From: an uncultured Clostridia bacterium
GTDB taxonomy: Bacteria; Bacillota; Clostridia; Oscillospirales; Acutalibacteraceae
Direction of reading: 5' to 3'
Length of the DNA: 35,016 nucleotides
NCBI GenBank assembly: GCA_944384905.1
Contig: CALWVE010000032.1
Location: forward strand, 1-35,016
The notes under the pieces are model-generated. The model was not told the origin of the DNA. It worked only from the letters and a program-made list of their open reading frames with translations, and searched no databases. A program made the position numbers and the translations under genes. Each line of letters begins with the position of its first letter. Within the stretch, counting starts at the first letter, position 1. This document shows positions 15,810 to 22,981 of the stretch, in pieces.

Positions 15810-16805
15810 TTAAAACAGTTCCGTGGGCGCTGTTCCGGCCGAAAGACCCGTCTGCTTCAAGGCCGCTTCCAGAATCTGCGCGGTTATGTGGGATGCGGGC
15901 GCCATCTCGGCCGCAAGCTGTAAGCCGTTTCCTTTTGCAAAGCTGTGGCAGATTGCCGACAGTTCCGGTTCCAGTCGAACGCCGGATACCACCGGAGCGT
16001 ACGTTTCCCGTTCGCCGCTGCGCAGTTCAAGAGAAACGGTGTTGGGTTCGTTGGGCGGGCAGGAACAGAGAATACAGCCGTTTTCGCCTTCAATCTGGAA
16101 TCCTGCCGGTGCAGCGCAGTCTTTTGCGGCCGTGCAGATGCACTGAAAGCCCGGATAAGAGAGCACCAGTACGCCCGATGTATCCACGTTCCGCGTGATG
16201 TTGGGAAAATACGATACACCATCGGGCGCGCCAAACCAGCCGGCGGCCAGCTGAATGTTATATACGTTCAGATCGAGCAGTGCGCCGCCGCCGAGATCGG
16301 GGTTAAAGGCGGGGGCAATATCCCCATCCAGAAAACGTTCGTATCGGCTGGAAAACTGGGAATAATTCATCTGAACAATCCGCACCGGCCCGATTTTGGG
16401 CAGCCATTCCTGCACTTTTTCAAACATCGGGTGGAAGCGGTTGGTAATCATTTCAAACAGGCACAGAGTTTTGCTCTGCGCGAGCGAAAATAAATCTTGC
16501 CATTCATCCCCGGAAGCCGTGGCCGGTTTTTCCAGCAGAACATGTTTGCCGCTTTCCAGCGCGCGGCGGGTATAAAACCCGTGCAGGCTGTTGGGCAGCG
16601 CAATGTAAACGGCTTCAACATGGGGGTCTTTCAGCAGTTCGGCGGCGTGGGTGTATTGAACCGGAATACCAAACTGCTGGGCAATCGCCTTACGCTGCCG
16701 CTTGTTTCGGGCGGCCAGGGCGACGATTTCCGCCTGCGGCACAAGAGCGGCCGCAGACAGAAAATCAGGTATAATTTTTCCGGAACCGATCAGACCGATT
16801 CGCAT
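15810..16805 (-). CDS. Gfo/Idh/MocA-family NAD(P)-dependent oxidoreductase
   Basis: The protein has 331 residues from the ATG at 16805; a GTG at 16814 would add three residues and cannot be excluded. The N-terminal Rossmann fold begins MRIGLIGSGKIIPDF. The family motif GKHVLLEKPAT holds the catalytic-type Lys. The C-terminal beta-sheet domain contains FNPDLGGGALLDLNVYNIQL. Such enzymes oxidise or reduce sugars, inositols and other polyols, and the substrate here is not evident. The gene starts 16 bp after the flavodiiron stop and is followed closely by the NUDIX gene, so they are probably co-transcribed. Several Cys residues (CICTAAKDCAA, CILCSCPP) lie in the C-terminal domain; I give them no role. 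Confidence 0.9.
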   Translation of the reverse strand: MRIGLIGSGKIIPDFLSAAALVPQAEIVALAARNKRQRKAIAQQFGIPVQYTHAAELLKDPHVEAVYIALPNSLHGFYTRRALESGKHVLLEKPATASGDEWQDLFSLAQSKTLCLFEMITNRFHPMFEKVQEWLPKIGPVRIVQMNYSQFSSRYERFLDGDIAPAFNPDLGGGALLDLNVYNIQLAAGWFGAPDGVSYFPNITRNVDTSGVLVLSYPGFQCICTAAKDCAAPAGFQIEGENGCILCSCPPNEPNTVSLELRSGERETYAPVVSGVRLEPELSAICHSFAKGNGLQLAAEMAPASHITAQILEAALKQTGLSAGTAPTELF

Positions 16806-16820
16806 AGATGCCACCCGAAA

Positions 16821-18026
16821 TCAGCCCTGAACGGAAGCGGCCAGCGCATCGGCCAGCGCATCGAGCGCTTCAACCTGAGCGGGTTTCACAGCCGATTTCA
16901 CGGAAACAGTTGGCTCGATGCGAGTGATGTTTTTCATGGTGTCGAGCACGGCATGGATCTGTTTTCCGGCCATGGCAGCCCAGGTGCCGTTTTCCAATAC
17001 GGCTACGGTACGGTTCTGCAGGTTGTGCAGCTTCAGTTCGGTGAGGGCAAATTCCATGGGGGTGTAGATACCGCCGTTGTAGGTGGCGGAAGCCAGTACC
17101 CAGTGGCTCAGGCGGAAGGCTTCGGAAACGATCACGGAGCTGTGCGTGGAGGAAACATCGTACATGGCGATGTTCTTTACGCCGCGCTCAGAGAGCTTGT
17201 GAGCCAGCAGTTCGGCCGCTTCTTCCGTATTGCCGTAGATGGAGCCAAAAGCAATGAGCACGCCTTTTTCTTCGGGCGTATAGGTGCTCCAGTGCTGATA
17301 TTTATCGAGGATATAACCCAGGTTTTCGCGCCAGACAAAGCCGTGCAGCGGGCAGATCATGGAAATTTCCAGACCGGCGGCTTTTTTCAGCAGAGCCTGT
17401 ACCTGCGGGCCGTATTTGCCAACGATATTGGTGAAATAGCGGCGGAATTCATCGATGTGGTCACGCTCGATATTCACTTCATCGGCGAACAGGTTGCCGT
17501 CAATGGCACCGAAGGTACCGAAAGCGTCGGCAGAGAACAGAACCTTGTCCGTCGTATCATAGGTGACCATCGCTTCGGGCCAGTGAACCATCGGAGCCAT
17601 GACAAACGTAAGCGTGTGGCGGCCGGTCGAAAGCGTATCGCCTTCTTTAATCACATCCGTACGGCCGGTTACATCAAAATCAAAGAACTGCTGCAGCATC
17701 GCCACCGTTTTGGCGTTGCAGACAAGGCGGGTTTCCGGATAGCGGCGCACAATTTCTTCCACACAGGCGCAGTGGTCGGGTTCCATGTGGTTGATAACCA
17801 GATAATCGAGCGGGCGGCCGGCCAGTGTGGCTTCCACGTTCTGCATAAAGCGTCGGCTGACAGAAGCGTCGACTGTGTCGAGCAGCACGGTTTTTTCGTC
17901 CATCAATAAGTAAGCGTTATAAGAAACGCCGCGGGGAATGGGGTATACGTTTTCAAACAGAGCCAGACGACGGTCGCTGGCGCCTACCCAATACAGATCT
18001 TCCGTGATTTTTCTTGTGCAATGCAT
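16821..18026 (-). CDS. FprA-type A flavodiiron protein
   Basis: The protein has 401 residues and starts after ggaaagga. Residues 1-250 are a metallo-beta-lactamase-like domain with all diiron ligands in register: His80, Glu82, Asp84 and His85 (HMEPDH), His148 (VHWPE), Asp167 (SADAFG) and His228 (PLHG). Residues 255-400 are a flavodoxin domain binding FMN (IAFGSIYGNTEEAAE, SATYNGGIYTPMEF). These proteins reduce O2 to water, and in some cases NO to N2O, in the cytoplasm of anaerobes with electrons from rubredoxin or F420H2-type donors. No fused rubredoxin is present. It follows a peroxiredoxin gene by 61 bp, giving an O2/peroxide defence pair. Confidence 0.95.
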   Translation of the reverse strand: MHCTRKITEDLYWVGASDRRLALFENVYPIPRGVSYNAYLLMDEKTVLLDTVDASVSRRFMQNVEATLAGRPLDYLVINHMEPDHCACVEEIVRRYPETRLVCNAKTVAMLQQFFDFDVTGRTDVIKEGDTLSTGRHTLTFVMAPMVHWPEAMVTYDTTDKVLFSADAFGTFGAIDGNLFADEVNIERDHIDEFRRYFTNIVGKYGPQVQALLKKAAGLEISMICPLHGFVWRENLGYILDKYQHWSTYTPEEKGVLIAFGSIYGNTEEAAELLAHKLSERGVKNIAMYDVSSTHSSVIVSEAFRLSHWVLASATYNGGIYTPMEFALTELKLHNLQNRTVAVLENGTWAAMAGKQIHAVLDTMKNITRIEPTVSVKSAVKPAQVEALDALADALAASVQG

Positions 18027-18087
18027 AATAACTTCCTTTCCCGATTCTGCCCGGCAGAACCGTACCCTTTTATTGATAACCGAACCT

Positions 18088-18552
18088 TTAAGCCAGCGTG
18101 TCCAGTTCCAGGAGCATTTTGGCGGGGTTATCGGTTGATTTTACATTTTCATAAATGCCGCGCAGAATTCCGTTTTCATCGATAATAAAACTGGAACGTA
18201 CTACGCCCATGCTGACCTTGCCGCACATCTTTTTCTCTTTCCAAACGCCGTAGGCTTCAATCGCCGTGCGTTCCGGGTCGCTCAAGAGGGTAAAGGGCAG
18301 GTCCAGCTTTTGAATGAACCGCTGGTGAGAAGCGACGGAATCCTTGCTGATGCCCACCACGCAGGCGCCTTTTTCACCAAACTGTTCGATAAGCTGTGCA
18401 TAACCGGCAGCCTGCTTGCTGCATCCGGCGGTATTGTCTTTGGGATAAAAATAGAGGATCAGTTTTTTCCCGGCAAAGTCTTTCAGCGTGCGGGTTTCTC
18501 CGTTCTGGTCGGCCAGAGCAAAATCCGGCGCCGGCATTCCAACTGTCAGCAA
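18088..18552 (-). CDS. Peroxiredoxin, BCP/PrxQ family
   Basis: The protein has 154 residues. The start is a TTG at 18552, placed after aaaggatg; it gives MLTVGMPAPDFAL, which matches the family N-terminus. Starting at the Met in GMPAPD would cut the first strand. The peroxidatic Cys44 lies in FYPKDNTAGCSKQA, where most relatives have TPGCT. The resolving Cys five residues later is Ala49, so this is a 1-Cys-like form or uses another thiol (Cys63 or the Cys in KKMCGK). It reduces peroxides in the cytoplasm. It heads the minus-strand group with the flavodiiron gene. A 13-bp palindrome at 18575-18587 lies in its leader. Confidence 0.92.
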   Translation of the reverse strand: MLTVGMPAPDFALADQNGETRTLKDFAGKKLILYFYPKDNTAGCSKQAAGYAQLIEQFGEKGACVVGISKDSVASHQRFIQKLDLPFTLLSDPERTAIEAYGVWKEKKMCGKVSMGVVRSSFIIDENGILRGIYENVKSTDNPAKMLLELDTLA

Positions 18553-18574
18553 ATCCGATCATCCTTTCTGTTTT

Positions 18575-18587
18575 ATAGGTTACCTAT
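18575..18587. promoter_or_regulatory. 13-bp palindrome upstream of the peroxiredoxin gene
   Basis: ATAGGT-t-ACCTAT is a perfect inverted repeat between a TGCTATACT extended -10 (about 18602-18611, minus strand) and the start codon. It could be a repressor operator; it does not clearly match PerR or Fur boxes. Confidence 0.4.
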
Positions 18588-18692
18588 TTTTAAACAACGC
18601 CTATAGTATAGCACATTTTGCGGCAAAAATCTTCGTCTTTTCCATTTTTCTGCCCACAAAAAAAGAAAAAGTTTTTGTTTGTATTTCTAGTC

Positions 18693-18721
18693 TTGACAAA
18701 TTTATATGGATATGGTATAAA
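18693..18721 (+). promoter_or_regulatory. Promoter of the riboswitch-FAD oxidoreductase transcript
   Basis: TTGACA (18693-18698) and TATAAA (18716-18721) have a 17-bp spacer. The start point falls about 10 bases before the aptamer. Confidence 0.88.
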
Positions 18722-18738
18722 TTAAAATGTAAGATTAT

Positions 18739-18806
18739 GATCTGAATATAAGTCCGTATAATGGGCGGACGTTTCTACAGGCTGCCGACAGCCGGCTATT
18801 CCGATC
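18739..18806 (+). promoter_or_regulatory. Purine riboswitch aptamer, guanine-class core with shortened P3
   Basis: P1 is 18739-18748 with 18797-18806 (9 of 10 pairs). J1/2 is TAA. P2 is 18752-18757 with 18765-18770, with loop ATAATGG. J2/3 is GTTTCTAC (18771-18778), identical to the xpt aptamer. P3 is 18780-18784 with 18789-18793, with a short CC-containing loop. J3/1 has C at 18796 followed by TAT, the position that selects guanine over adenine. P3 plus its loop is about three bases shorter than in xpt. Confidence 0.82.
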
Positions 18807-18840
18807 CTGCGGGATTGTATTACCGGTTGACGGTTTTTTT
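18785..18840 (+). terminator. Riboswitch expression-platform terminator
   Basis: ccgacagccgg (18785-18795) pairs with ccggttgacgg (18823-18833), 10 of 11 pairs including one G-U, followed by seven T. The left arm is the loop and 3' strand of aptamer P3, so aptamer folding would prevent termination. A small atcc/ggat stem lies in the loop. Confidence 0.75.
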
Positions 18841-18884
18841 ATGCCTAAAATAAAAACAGAAAGATTGCAGCAGGAGGTATTGAT

Positions 18885-20294
18885 ATGCAGAACAAACAGA
18901 CCGATTTGGTCATCATCGGAGCCGGCCCGGCCGGTATTTTTACGGCGTTGGAACTGCTGAGAAAAGGTTCCCGCCGGTCTATGATTATTGTTGAAAAAGG
19001 GTTGCCGGTTGAAAAACGGCACTGCCCTAAGGCGCAGACCGGACGGTGTATGAACTGCCCGTCGTGCGCCATCACCACAGGTTTTTCAGGCGCGGGTGCT
19101 TTTTCCGACGGCAAACTTTCGCTTTCCTATGAAGTGGGCGGCGATCTGCCGCAGCTGATCGGTGAAGATCTGGCACAGGAAACGATCAACTATACCGACG
19201 AAATTTATCTTTCGTTCGGCGCCGATCCGCACGTGGAAGGCGTATCTGATCCCACGGCGGTGAAAGAAATCCGCCGCAAAGCGATTCAGGCGGGTCTCAA
19301 GCTGGTCGATTGTCCGATCCGCCATTTGGGAACCGAAAAAGCGCAGGAAATTTATCATGCCATCGAACGGCATCTGATCGAAAACGGCGTGGAGATTCTT
19401 TTTTCCACAGAATGCGAAAACCTGATTCTCGACGGCGAACGCTGCTGCGGCGTGCATGTGCGCGACAAAAACGGGGAGTACGATATTTTTGCCAACCACA
19501 CCATTGCCGCCACCGGACGGCGCGGCGCCGACTGGTTGGAAAAAATCTGCGCCGAGCATGGCATTGCCCATGAGCCGGGAACGGTAGACATCGGTGTGCG
19601 CGTGGAAGTGCGCAACGAGATTATGGAGCGCGTGAACAACGTGCTGTATGAATCCAAATTGGTGGGCTATCCCAAGCCGTTCAAAAATAAAGTGCGCACG
19701 TTCTGCCAGAATCCGGGCGGTTTTGTCAGCCAGGAAAATTACGATAACGATTTGGCGGTTGTCAACGGTCATTCTTATAAGGAGCTGAAATCCGACAACA
19801 CGAACCTGGCTATTTTGTGCTCGCATAATTTCAGCGAACCGTTTAATCAGCCGATCGCCTATGCGCAGAAGGTTGGGGAACTGACCAACATGCTGGGTGA
19901 TGGCCATATCCTGGTGCAGCGCTTCGGCGATATTCTCGACGGTAAGCGTACCTGGCAGGATGAGCTGAAGCGCTCTAACCTGCGCCCGTCTCTGCCGGAC
20001 GCCGTGGCCGGCGATATCACGGCCGCCATGCCGTACCGTGCGATGATCAATATCATCAACTTTATCCAGGCGGTCGATACGGTTGTGCCCGGCTTTGCCA
20101 GCGAAGAAACGCTGCTGTATTCGCCGGAACTCAAGTTCTACAGCAACCGTGTGAAAATGGATGCACATTTCAAAACCAATATCGAAAACTTCCATTGCCT
20201 GGGCGACTCGTCCGGCTGGACGCGCGGCCTGATGATGGCGTCTGTGATGGGCGTTTTGATGGGACGCGAACTGGCTGCATCCGAAGAAAAATAA
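18885..20294 (+). CDS. FAD-dependent oxidoreductase of unknown substrate
   Basis: The protein has 469 residues and starts after caggagg. The dinucleotide-binding motif IIGAGPAG (residues 10-17) opens a Rossmann fold that ends in EKG at the flavin ribose position. A Cys-rich segment follows (HCPKAQTGRCMNCPSCAI, then GFSGAGAFSDGKL), the mark of the uncharacterised FAD dehydrogenase family COG2509. HTIAATGRRGADWL and FHCLGDSSGWTRGLMMASVMG complete the FAD site. The closely placed cysteines could form a redox disulfide or bind a cluster; this is not shown. It is transcribed alone under a purine-type riboswitch, which links it to purine supply or breakdown. A terminator follows directly. Confidence 0.88.
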   Translation: MQNKQTDLVIIGAGPAGIFTALELLRKGSRRSMIIVEKGLPVEKRHCPKAQTGRCMNCPSCAITTGFSGAGAFSDGKLSLSYEVGGDLPQLIGEDLAQETINYTDEIYLSFGADPHVEGVSDPTAVKEIRRKAIQAGLKLVDCPIRHLGTEKAQEIYHAIERHLIENGVEILFSTECENLILDGERCCGVHVRDKNGEYDIFANHTIAATGRRGADWLEKICAEHGIAHEPGTVDIGVRVEVRNEIMERVNNVLYESKLVGYPKPFKNKVRTFCQNPGGFVSQENYDNDLAVVNGHSYKELKSDNTNLAILCSHNFSEPFNQPIAYAQKVGELTNMLGDGHILVQRFGDILDGKRTWQDELKRSNLRPSLPDAVAGDITAAMPYRAMINIINFIQAVDTVVPGFASEETLLYSPELKFYSNRVKMDAHFKTNIENFHCLGDSSGWTRGLMMASVMGVLMGRELAASEEK

Positions 20295-20296
20295 AT

Positions 20297-20331
20297 TGAA
20301 AGGGCTTCCGCTAAAAGCGGAAGCCCTTTTT
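20297..20331. terminator. Bidirectional terminator after the FAD oxidoreductase gene
   Basis: A 14-bp perfect stem (20299-20312 with 20316-20329, loop aaa) is followed by T-rich DNA. The convergent GH2 gene ends two bases later. Confidence 0.92.
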
Positions 20332-20332
20332 A

Positions 20333-21994
20333 TTACTTTTTATAGTGGTTTTTCACGGTTTGGTAAGCAATTTTCGGGCGGCGGTATTCATCGACAACAC
20401 CCTTGTTGTTGTGTCCGCGTGCGCGGGTGGAGAACCAGTTGTTTTCTTCGCATACGCGGCAGTCGGCAAACATCCAAATGAACGTGCCGGTGATTTCCGG
20501 ATGATTCATATAAACGCTCAGGCATTCGTCCAGTACGTCGCTTTGGCGCTCTTCGCTCCATTTTACGTGGCCGGGATCGCGGTAGCCGTATACGGCCGCT
20601 GCGCCAAATTCGCTGACGATCAGCGGTTTGCCTGCGCCGCCGTCCCGGCGAATCCATTCAATCTCGCGTTCGCATGCTTCGGCAATGGGGGCGTCGGTGT
20701 ACCAGCCGGAGTAAATGTTGAACGATACCACATCCGGCAGATCAAGACACAAATCTTTGAAATGCTGGCAGGTGGCCGTCGTGGTGGGGCGGGTGGTATC
20801 CAGCGATTTGATCTGCTCAAACTGCTTTTTGTACATCACGCGGCCTTCCGGCGTATCGCTGGCGCATTCATTCAAGATGCCCCAGATCACAATGGCGGGA
20901 TGATTGTAGTGGTTTTCGATCATCTCGCGGATGCAGTCTTCGCACTGGCGCTCAAAATTGGGGTTCTGCATGTGATGCAGTTTCAAACCGCGGGCGTGGT
21001 TTTCTTCCCAAACGAGGAAGCCGCGTTCGTCGCACAAGTCGAGGAAACGCTCGTCGTTGGGGTAGTGACAGGTTCTTACCGCATTGGCGCCCATATCGGC
21101 CATCAGATCCAGATCCTGCGCCATCAGCTGTACCGGAACGGCACAGCCCACAGCGGCGTAATCTTCATGCCGGTTGAATCCCTTCAGGAATACCGGATTC
21201 CCGTTGACACACAGGCGGCCGCCTTGCCACGATACGGTGCGGAAGCCTACGCGCTCGATCAGGTCATCCGTTTCCGTTTCGCCGCGGCGCAGAATCGCGC
21301 GCAGAAAATACAGATTCGGCGCGTCCGGGCTCCAGGCGTTTACATCCGGAAAATCGGCTTCGGCGCAAACGATTGTTTCTCCACCTGCGGGAATGGTTTC
21401 ATGCGGGAAACGGAGGGTAATGCCCGCCAGTTCAGCCTGTGCATCCAGTTCAGCTGCCGCTGCGCCAATATTGCGTACGGTCAGCTCCACCGTAGCTTTC
21501 CAGCCGGAACCGGTCTGCTCGGGCGTAAAATGTACGCGCTCGATGAACAAATCGTCGATCTCTTCCAGTGCGGCCGGGCGGGTGATGCCGCCGTAGGTAT
21601 AGTAGTCGTTCGGAATATGCAGGGCGGAAGCTTCGCTGAAGCGATTGTCCACTTTCACGGTCAGCTCGTGCTCGCCGGCTTTTACGCCGGGAATTTCGGC
21701 GGTGAACGGCGTGAAAGCGTTGTAGTGATGCGCCACTTTCTGCCCGTCAAAATACACGTCCGCCGTGTGGCTGACGCCTTTGAATACCAGGCGAACGGCG
21801 GTATCTTTTGTGACGCGCACCGTGCGGGCAAACGTACCCGTGCCGCGATAAGTCAGCAGATCGGGGTGCTGTTCCCAACAGCCGGGAACCGGCAGAGAAT
21901 AGGTTTTCCCGCTGCCGTTATCGGGGGTAAACGACCACATGCCGTCCAGTTCTTTAACGGAACGGACGCTGTGTCGGTCAAATAGACGAATCAT
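20333..21994 (-). CDS. Glycoside hydrolase family 2, probable beta-glucuronidase
   Basis: The protein has 553 residues from the ATG at 21994, after taaggagga; an in-frame ATG at 22048 lies inside the promoter. Domain order is sugar-binding jelly roll (1-150), Ig-like (155-255) and TIM barrel (260-553). The acid/base is Glu376 (IWGILNEC) and the nucleophile Glu462 (LIVSEFGAAA). Asn529-Asn530-Lys531-Gly matches the N-x-K motif that binds the glucuronate carboxylate in beta-glucuronidases and is absent from beta-galactosidases. There is no signal peptide, so it acts in the cytoplasm on imported glucuronides. At 553 residues it is a compact form (E. coli UidA has 603). It has its own promoter with a palindromic spacer. 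No transporter or uronate-catabolism gene is adjacent. Confidence 0.9.
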   Translation of the reverse strand: MIRLFDRHSVRSVKELDGMWSFTPDNGSGKTYSLPVPGCWEQHPDLLTYRGTGTFARTVRVTKDTAVRLVFKGVSHTADVYFDGQKVAHHYNAFTPFTAEIPGVKAGEHELTVKVDNRFSEASALHIPNDYYTYGGITRPAALEEIDDLFIERVHFTPEQTGSGWKATVELTVRNIGAAAAELDAQAELAGITLRFPHETIPAGGETIVCAEADFPDVNAWSPDAPNLYFLRAILRRGETETDDLIERVGFRTVSWQGGRLCVNGNPVFLKGFNRHEDYAAVGCAVPVQLMAQDLDLMADMGANAVRTCHYPNDERFLDLCDERGFLVWEENHARGLKLHHMQNPNFERQCEDCIREMIENHYNHPAIVIWGILNECASDTPEGRVMYKKQFEQIKSLDTTRPTTTATCQHFKDLCLDLPDVVSFNIYSGWYTDAPIAEACEREIEWIRRDGGAGKPLIVSEFGAAAVYGYRDPGHVKWSEERQSDVLDECLSVYMNHPEITGTFIWMFADCRVCEENNWFSTRARGHNNKGVVDEYRRPKIAYQTVKNHYKK

Positions 21995-22030
21995 CAAAAA
22001 CTCCTCCTTAAAATAGACTCCACTGCTCCG

Positions 22031-22059
22031 ATTATAGCACCGTACCACGTGGTGTGCAA
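22031..22059 (-). promoter_or_regulatory. Promoter of the glucuronidase gene with palindromic operator candidate
   Basis: On the minus strand TTGCAC (22054-22059) and TATAAT (22031-22036) have a 17-bp spacer. ACCACGTGGT (22044-22053) is a perfect palindrome inside the spacer, a typical place for a repressor operator. Confidence 0.75.
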
Positions 22060-22061
22060 CA

Positions 22062-22092
22062 AAAAAAGACCGGCGAAAACCGGTCTTTTTGT
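22062..22092. terminator. Terminator at the end of the aspS-gatCAB-esterase operon
   Basis: aaaagaccgg pairs with ccggtctttt around a 6-base loop. On the minus strand the T-run is seven bases long, directly after the esterase stop. It overlaps no part of the adjacent glucuronidase promoter. Confidence 0.88.
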
Positions 22093-22102
22093 CTTATTAG
22101 AA

Positions 22103-22945
22103 TTATACGCCTACGTTGCCGCTGTTCATACCGGCTTGTTTGCCTTCGAGCGGAAGCCAGTTCAGGAATTTGAGCACATAGTTGTCCCAAAAATCCCATT
22201 CGTGTGCGCCGGGGCCGACTTCAAAGACGTGATCGACGCCTTTCTGCGTAAGAAATTCCGAGAAAGCACGGTTATCCGCCAGCAGGGAATCATGATCGCC
22301 GCAGGCCATGTAAAGCGCAGGCAATTCTTTTCCTTTTTGCAGGAGCGTATCAACCAGCACAAAGGGGTTCAGCTCGCTTTGGGCGGCTTTGGCCAGATCC
22401 GGGCCGAAGCAGCTTTTCAGATAGGCGGGCGTAGAGGCAAAAAACGGGGAATCGGGATCGGCATCCACCATTTTTTCGTTGACCACCAGTGCGGCGGACA
22501 AGGCGCCGACAGCGCCAAAGGTTTCGTTGAATTTGAACCCGTTATACAGCGCGCCGTAACCGCCCATCGAAAGACCGGCGATGTAGGTATCTCCCCGTTT
22601 ATGAGAAAGCGGGAACGTTTTGCGGGTAAATGAAATGAGTTCGCTGCCGATGAATTCACTGTACAAGCTGCAATTCCATGGCTGATCCACATAAAAGGAA
22701 TTTTCGCCTGCCGGCATCACAACCACCAGATCGCGTTCCTCGGCCCAGCGCTGAATACGCGTGCCGTATAGCCAGTCTCCCGCACTGCCCAATATGCCGT
22801 GCAGCAAATACAGTGTTTTATAGGGTTTGCCTTCTTCGCGGCACTTCATGCCGGGAAAATAGCGCTTATCCGTGGGGATAATCACTTTGATCGGGACGGT
22901 GCGCTTGAGCGTCGTTGCCATAAAAGATACATCCAAAACAGCCAT
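22103..22945 (-). CDS. Alpha/beta-hydrolase esterase (EstA/esterase D type)
   Basis: The protein has 280 residues and starts after caggagga. The nucleophile elbow is GLSMGG (Ser126). The acid is probably Asp217 or Asp219 in ACGDHDSLL and the base His248 in PGAHEWDFW. The oxyanion region YLLHGILGSAGDWL and the start MAVLDVSFMATTLKR are typical of the tributyrin esterase EstA and carbohydrate esterase 1-like group. Such enzymes hydrolyse short-chain or acetyl/feruloyl esters. No signal peptide is seen. The gene begins 36 bp after gatB with no terminator between, so it is probably the last gene of the aspS-gatCAB transcript. The link to translation genes looks accidental. Confidence 0.88.
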   Translation of the reverse strand: MAVLDVSFMATTLKRTVPIKVIIPTDKRYFPGMKCREEGKPYKTLYLLHGILGSAGDWLYGTRIQRWAEERDLVVVMPAGENSFYVDQPWNCSLYSEFIGSELISFTRKTFPLSHKRGDTYIAGLSMGGYGALYNGFKFNETFGAVGALSAALVVNEKMVDADPDSPFFASTPAYLKSCFGPDLAKAAQSELNPFVLVDTLLQKGKELPALYMACGDHDSLLADNRAFSEFLTQKGVDHVFEVGPGAHEWDFWDNYVLKFLNWLPLEGKQAGMNSGNVGV

Positions 22946-22981
22946 GGTATTTCCTCCTGTCTCTATTTTTGTTTGATTGGT

